The notes beneath the pieces are model-generated. The model was not told the origin of the DNA. It made no database searches and was given only the letters and a program-made list of their open reading frames with translations. The position numbers and the translations under genes were made by a program. 64,000 bases of DNA from Nereida ignava (GTDB lineage: Bacteria; Pseudomonadota; Alphaproteobacteria; Rhodobacterales; Rhodobacteraceae), in the NCBI RefSeq assembly GCF_001049735.1, contig NZ_CVPC01000007.1, positions 1-64,000 of the forward strand, read 5' to 3'. This document shows, one piece after another, positions 59,567 to 64,000 of the stretch. How positions within the stretch are numbered: the first letter of the stretch is position 1; the number at the start of each line of letters is the position of its first letter.

Positions 59567-62500
59567 ATGACCAACATCACAATCCACATAGCAGCCGTCA
59601 CCCTCGCGATTGGGCTTTGGCTATTGGCCCCACCGGTTGTCGCCCAAACCAGCGGAAGTGACGGATGTGATGAACTTTGCATCTCAGCCAGCTCATCAAT
59701 GTTGAACGACGTAACATCAGGTCTGCAGTTCACCGATCAAATGCTCTCCAGTCTTATTGGGGTGAACCTTGGCCTTGATGATGTGCGCCTTGATCTTGTT
59801 GGCTCGCAGGTTCCGATCAACGACTTCGTTGCAGAACTGGAAAACGTGACGGGCACAAATTCGGCAGATGAAGCACTTAATTCAGAGGCAACCCTATCCG
59901 AAATTTTTACTGCTGCCGCAAACGCGGCTGAAACCAACGGGGACCCTGCAGCGGGCACAGCCCTTCGGGCACTTGCGAGCAATGCAAGCGGCCTATCAGA
60001 TGGTGTCTTGCTAAGTGATTTTCTGGTGCTCGACACGACTGACGATGAATTATCAGACGCGAACATTTCGACTTTGGATTTGATCAGCGGAAGCGCACAA
60101 CTTTACAATGCCGAATATGGTGTAACCACGCCCACGCCAATTGTAGCAAACATTGTCAGCCTTGGTGAGGTTAGAACTTACGTACAGGTTACCGAACCTC
60201 CACAACTTGTATGCGGCCCCGAAGGCACAACTTTTCGTTCCGCTGCTATCCGCACAAAGATCGATGTCACCTTAGAAAACGCGCCCCAGTCCATCGATGT
60301 TGGGCTAGCGGCTCTTGAAATAGAGCCGCCTGAAGTGTCATTTTACATCGAGGTGGGCGAGGCTGATGGCACCGTCACTGATGTGGATGCGGCCAACCAA
60401 ACTGCGCAGGTCACAATGACACCGGGGGTTGTAAACGCATACCTCGGCGAGATTGATGACAGTGTGTACTTCAATCGCGACCGCGTCATCACCGCGTCAG
60501 ATATTGGCCCGTCAACAATCGCCGGAGCCGAAGTTACGTTGGCAGGCCTTCCGCCTTTGGTGCCCGAAACAATAATTCCCACATCAATCTCTGCCTCATC
60601 TAACGGTGAAACGGTGTCTTTCGGCTCCGGCACACTAGACTTCACAGGGCCCTACCCGCAGACCGAAGAACTGGACGTGCCTGTGGACGCAACAGAGCGG
60701 GTGGTCAATGCAATTACAAACAACCTGCAAGTTGATCTTGAGCTACCCGGCGGTGGCTCACTTGATGCGGTTGAGGTCCTACTAGAGACCGCTCTTTCAA
60801 CAACGATCAGTGAAGTTGTGGATGACAGTCTAACGGCTGCACTTGGCCAAGCCGTTGACCCGATCCTTGCAGGCTTGGGTATTACGATTGGCGGCGGAGA
60901 AGCCACTGCGTTTGGGTTGTCCGATACCTGTGATGATTTTGGCGACTGCCCCATCTCGGGTACCGCGCCGGACGGCACCAACATCAACGCATATGGCACA
61001 CCATCGCACGGATTATCGCCAGCGTTGTTTATGGGGCAAATTCCAGCTGATGGTGAGCAACAGCACATCAGCAGCCCTTCGGCTTTGGGTGACGACCAAG
61101 ACGGAAACGATGATGAAGATGGGGTCAGCATTCCAGTGCTGACAAAAGGCCAGACCGCCACGATTTCCGTAAACGTGACAGAACCGACAACGGGCAACGG
61201 CTATTTGATGGCGTGGCTTGATTGGGACGGAAACGGACAGTTCGACGCCGATGAAGTTATCTCTGATGATCTGCAAGACACCGATGGCGATGGCGACATC
61301 AGCTTGTCAGTATCGGTTCCAGCAGACAGCAGCTTACAAACCACGTTCGCGCGCTTTCGCTACTCAAGCACCCAACAACTTGGCACCAATGCAAATGCAA
61401 CAGACGGTGAGGTAGAGGACTACGAAATCGTATTTGTCACACCCCAAGGGTCCATTTCAGGCAAATTGTTCGAAGATGGAAACGGCGATGATATCTTTAC
61501 CACCGGTGAGACGCTGTTGCCTGCGGGTATTCTGATCACACTCTTTGATGACAAAGGCACACCGCAGGACGAGACCGATGATATTGAGTTAGGCACAACT
61601 GAAACGGACGCCAACGGCGCCTACAGCTTTGCAGCACTTAGCACACTCACAACGTACCTCATCAAAGTGGACCCGTCTGACCCAGAGATACCCGCAGACC
61701 TTTCGCCTTCAACAGACAATCCATTGCGCGCCGTATCCGTCAGCATTGATACGGATACGAGTGAGCAGAATTTCGGCTTTTCGGTTCAACCCCCTTCGGC
61801 AGACCTGTCTATCACGAAACGCGCCCTGTCCGCATCAACCAGCGCAGTCATTACCGAGGCGACCGCGGGAACAGAAATTGATTTCGAACTGGTCGTGTCA
61901 AACGCAGGACCAGATACCGCAACCGGTGTGCAAGTGCTTGAGCTTCTGCCTTCTGGCTACACCTATCAATCGCACGCCTTGGCCGATGGCACGCAAAGCT
62001 TTGCTGCCGACACAGGGCTCTGGCAAGTCGGCGAACTGGCTGCGGGCACAAGTCAAACGTTAACCATTCGCGCCACAATGAACGCAACGGGAGAACATAC
62101 AAATATCGCCGAGATCATCAATTCTGACCTGCCCGATCCAGACAGTGATCCAAGCACAGGTCCCACAGTTGATGATTTGTCCGACAACATTGCCGATGAC
62201 GACGAGGCAAGCGCAACTGTGTCTTATGTCGGCACAGGTGCAGTGATTTCCGGAACCCTGTTCATTGATAACGGGTCAAACGCGACGGCCTTTGATGGGC
62301 AACAAAGTGGCGGTGAATTGGGCGGACAGATTGGGCAAGTAAGCATATTTGACGCATCAGGAGCATTGATCGACACGCCTGAAGTGGACGCGGATGGGAA
62401 TTGGTCACTAACTTTACCGGATGGCTACACAGAGATGATTGGGATCAGCAGCACCGCAGAGACTGGCTTTTTGATCGTGTCGAACAACACGAACGGCCTG

Positions 62501-63313
62501 CCGGAGCTGAATGACCAAAACACACGTGACGGCATTTATAGCTTTCGACCTGCTGCTGGTACATCCTATCTAAACCTCGACATCGGGTTCATTCGTAGCG
62601 CAACACTGGCCAGTGATCAGCAAGCAGCGATGTGGCCTGGCCAAGTGATAAACCTCTCCCACCGTTACACCGCCGATGCGTCAGGCACCGTAGTATTTGA
62701 TGTGGATATCTCACCCAACAGTCCGGTCAGCGTGGCACTATTCAGCGATGCAAATTGCGATGGCACACCAGAAGAACCAATCACCGCATCACAACCGATT
62801 AACCCAGATACCGAAATTTGCTTAGTCGCCCGCGTCACCAGCGGATCCGGCGCTCCAAATGGGGCAAGCGCACCCTTTCAGGTCTCAGCCGTAACAACCT
62901 ACGGCAACACAGGCGTTACACAAAGTGCTTCAAACACCGATCGCATCACAATCGAAACGCAACAAAGCACACTGCGGCTTACAAAAACGGTCCGCAACGT
63001 GACAGCCAACACCGCTGTATCAACCCAAAACAGTGCCGCCAGCGGTGATGTGCTTGAGTATAAGATTACCGTTGAGAACATCGGGACTTTGTCTGCGTCC
63101 GATATCGCGATATTTGACCGCACTCCCCCCTACACATCGTTAAGCGAGGCGATTGAAAGCCCCGTGTCGTTAGGCCTCGATGTGACGTGTAGCATCGCAA
63201 CGTCTGGCGCAAACACAGCAGGTTATTCTGGTGACTTGGAATGGCAATGCAGCGGAAGTTTTGCACCGGGAGCCAAGGCAGGTTTAGCGTTTCGCGTGCG
63301 TGTGGCCCCGTAA
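59567..63313 (+). CDS. large secreted multi-domain protein (GEVED, SdrD-B-like, DUF11-like)
   Basis: Encodes about 1248 residues. A signal peptide (ITIHIAAVTLAIGLWLLAPP, ending VVAQ) is followed by a 450-residue region that loosely recalls TadG-like pilus-associated proteins. Next are a GEVED-type domain (about 480 to 625; WLDWDGNGQFDADEV, DGEVEDYEI), an SdrD B-like domain (about 628 to 735; GKLFEDGNGDD), a DUF11-like domain (about 744 to 885; SNAGPDTATGVQVLELLPSG), a further beta-sandwich and a second DUF11-like domain (about 1132 to 1230; ITVENIGTLSASDIAI). It is very acidic, with calcium-binding-like DxDGDGD runs. No anchor motif is seen. Surface or matrix role is inferred. Confidence 0.8.
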   Translation: MTNITIHIAAVTLAIGLWLLAPPVVAQTSGSDGCDELCISASSSMLNDVTSGLQFTDQMLSSLIGVNLGLDDVRLDLVGSQVPINDFVAELENVTGTNSADEALNSEATLSEIFTAAANAAETNGDPAAGTALRALASNASGLSDGVLLSDFLVLDTTDDELSDANISTLDLISGSAQLYNAEYGVTTPTPIVANIVSLGEVRTYVQVTEPPQLVCGPEGTTFRSAAIRTKIDVTLENAPQSIDVGLAALEIEPPEVSFYIEVGEADGTVTDVDAANQTAQVTMTPGVVNAYLGEIDDSVYFNRDRVITASDIGPSTIAGAEVTLAGLPPLVPETIIPTSISASSNGETVSFGSGTLDFTGPYPQTEELDVPVDATERVVNAITNNLQVDLELPGGGSLDAVEVLLETALSTTISEVVDDSLTAALGQAVDPILAGLGITIGGGEATAFGLSDTCDDFGDCPISGTAPDGTNINAYGTPSHGLSPALFMGQIPADGEQQHISSPSALGDDQDGNDDEDGVSIPVLTKGQTATISVNVTEPTTGNGYLMAWLDWDGNGQFDADEVISDDLQDTDGDGDISLSVSVPADSSLQTTFARFRYSSTQQLGTNANATDGEVEDYEIVFVTPQGSISGKLFEDGNGDDIFTTGETLLPAGILITLFDDKGTPQDETDDIELGTTETDANGAYSFAALSTLTTYLIKVDPSDPEIPADLSPSTDNPLRAVSVSIDTDTSEQNFGFSVQPPSADLSITKRALSASTSAVITEATAGTEIDFELVVSNAGPDTATGVQVLELLPSGYTYQSHALADGTQSFAADTGLWQVGELAAGTSQTLTIRATMNATGEHTNIAEIINSDLPDPDSDPSTGPTVDDLSDNIADDDEASATVSYVGTGAVISGTLFIDNGSNATAFDGQQSGGELGGQIGQVSIFDASGALIDTPEVDADGNWSLTLPDGYTEMIGISSTAETGFLIVSNNTNGLPELNDQNTRDGIYSFRPAAGTSYLNLDIGFIRSATLASDQQAAMWPGQVINLSHRYTADASGTVVFDVDISPNSPVSVALFSDANCDGTPEEPITASQPINPDTEICLVARVTSGSGAPNGASAPFQVSAVTTYGNTGVTQSASNTDRITIETQQSTLRLTKTVRNVTANTAVSTQNSAASGDVLEYKITVENIGTLSASDIAIFDRTPPYTSLSEAIESPVSLGLDVTCSIATSGANTAGYSGDLEWQCSGSFAPGAKAGLAFRVRVAP

Positions 63314-63429
63314 CGCTGTGCGCCTGTTGGTTTGCAGTTGGGTGCAAGAGCCAAGATAGCCACTGCCTTTCGAAGGCTCTGCCCAGTCAACGTTTATCCA
63401 CTCTCGATCAGTTTCAGAGCTTCACCCCA

Positions 63430-63840
63430 AGCATTTCCCACGGCCTTCAGGCTTTGCGTGTTATGTTGGAAGCCATCAGCAATGGCATGTTCCATGCATC
63501 AATGAAGGGAAAGATGGACACATTGGAGGCGCGCAAAGCAGAGCTAGACACTATGCTTGCGCAAGCCGCCGCAGAAGAGCCCATTATTCTCCATCCCGCC
63601 CTTGCGAACGTTTACCGTGGCAAGATCAAAACTTTGGCTAGCAGCGTTGACGATGAGGCTACGAAGGTCGAAGCCATCGAGCTTCTTCGCAGTTTGGTTG
63701 CCGAGGTGCGCCTACACCCTGACGACGATGCCCCAGATGGCCATGTGATTCAGTTATATAGAGAATTGGCCGCGATCTTGGAGTTATCGGGACCTACAAA
63801 CGACGAACCCCGCCGTATTACGGGCGGGGTGTCGGTTATC
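63430..63840 (+). pseudogene. large serine recombinase, 3' remnant
   Basis: An open stretch without a suitable 5' end reads GLQALRVMLEAISNGMF, then MKGKMDTLEARKAELDTMLA, ILHPALANVYRGKIKTL and EAIELLRSLVAEVRLHPDD. This is the coiled-coil and C-terminal end common to resolvase-type large serine recombinases of alphaproteobacteria. The catalytic N-terminal and zinc-ribbon domains are absent. The frame runs on past the usual end (GGVSVIVGCGSS) into unrelated sequence. It marks an old insertion or an element edge next to the secreted protein gene. Confidence 0.7.
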
Positions 63841-64000
63841 GTTGGTTGCGGGAGCTCGATTTGGACACTGTTTTCGCAACCTACACCAAACACGCATCTA
63901 TCAGTAGGTGGGGCGGAAAGCGGTCGTTCGCCGCTACGCGGCGAGTGGGCTGTTGCTATGGCCTGCCTGCCGAATGTGGCGGTACCGGCAGCTCAATCAT
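63841..64000. other. right-edge sequence, no gene recognised
   Basis: The last 160 bases hold no gene I can support. A GC-rich patch with an inverted repeat (GCCGC-TACG-CGGC-like) at about 63931 to 63943 is visible, near GGCGGAAAGCGGTCGTTCGC. The open frame from the recombinase remnant continues through here, but its residues look like translated non-coding sequence. Confidence 0.4.

Noticed and set aside
1-64000. CRISPR arrays, rRNA genes, intact insertion sequences
   Set aside because: I looked for regularly spaced direct repeats, rRNA signatures and transposase genes with terminal repeats and found none that held up.

Overview
The window is a piece of chromosome from an alphaproteobacterium, most probably a marine Rhodobacterales (Roseobacter-group) species. 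Pointers are the soxVWXYZ order, the aapJQMP transporter, the rpmH-rnpA-yidD-ttcA-yidC-MOSC-engB-argB block, a PutA without DNA-binding domain facing an Lrp-type PutR, an imuA-imuB-dnaE2 cassette behind a GAAC-N7-GAAC LexA box, and an ATP12 chaperone gene. Genus and species cannot be named from this sequence alone.

Layout. 1-2771 (minus): part of a thiosulfate-oxidation (sox) cluster, soxV-W-X-Y-Z, running off the left edge; soxR and soxS are not found next to soxV. 2909-3650: a gene-free boundary with scars of past integration (a 114-bp repeat, a truncated tRNA 3' half, a 16-bp att-like repeat, tandem 12-bp repeats). 3492-10465: an island of about 7 kb in the 3' end of tRNA-Arg(ACG). It holds a tyrosine integrase, an AlpA-type regulator, a CHC2/Toprim primase-like protein, a RepA-like ATPase and two unknown proteins. 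Its cargo is on the opposite strand: a stand-alone inverse-autotransporter (intimin/invasin-type) beta-barrel and a separately exported Cys-containing protein. 10591-14174 (minus): TVP38-family membrane protein, flavoprotein disulfide reductase and sensor kinase. 14357-23421 (plus): housekeeping block (ribosomal L34, RNase P protein, YidD, TtcA, EAL protein, YidC, MOSC, EngB, ArgB, sterol desaturase-like, ferredoxin-like).

23485-31839 (minus): general L-amino-acid ABC transporter aapPMQJ, ATP12 chaperone, RluC-type pseudouridine synthase, CrcB and RarA. 31979-41687 (minus): the spc and alpha ribosomal operons from rpmC to rplQ, including secY, adk and rpoA; the S10 half is absent, as the cluster stops at rpmC. 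41911-48524: 2OG-Fe(II) oxygenase-like protein, putA/putR, a carboxymuconolactone-decarboxylase-like protein and creatinase, which suggests proline and creatine use. 48679-54146 (plus): SOS-controlled mutagenesis cassette imuA-imuB-dnaE2. 54195-59443: FAD oxidoreductase, then a junction where the 3' part of an RND efflux gene abuts a start-less SUOX-fold gene, followed by a three-module hybrid histidine kinase. 59567-63313: a 1248-residue secreted multi-domain protein. 63430-63840: the decayed 3' end of a large serine recombinase, so the right edge is also mobile-element territory.

The strongest candidate for something undescribed is the tRNA-Arg island: a replication-capable integrative element, without visible capsid, conjugation or toxin-antitoxin genes, whose only cargo appears to be a two-gene outer-surface unit.
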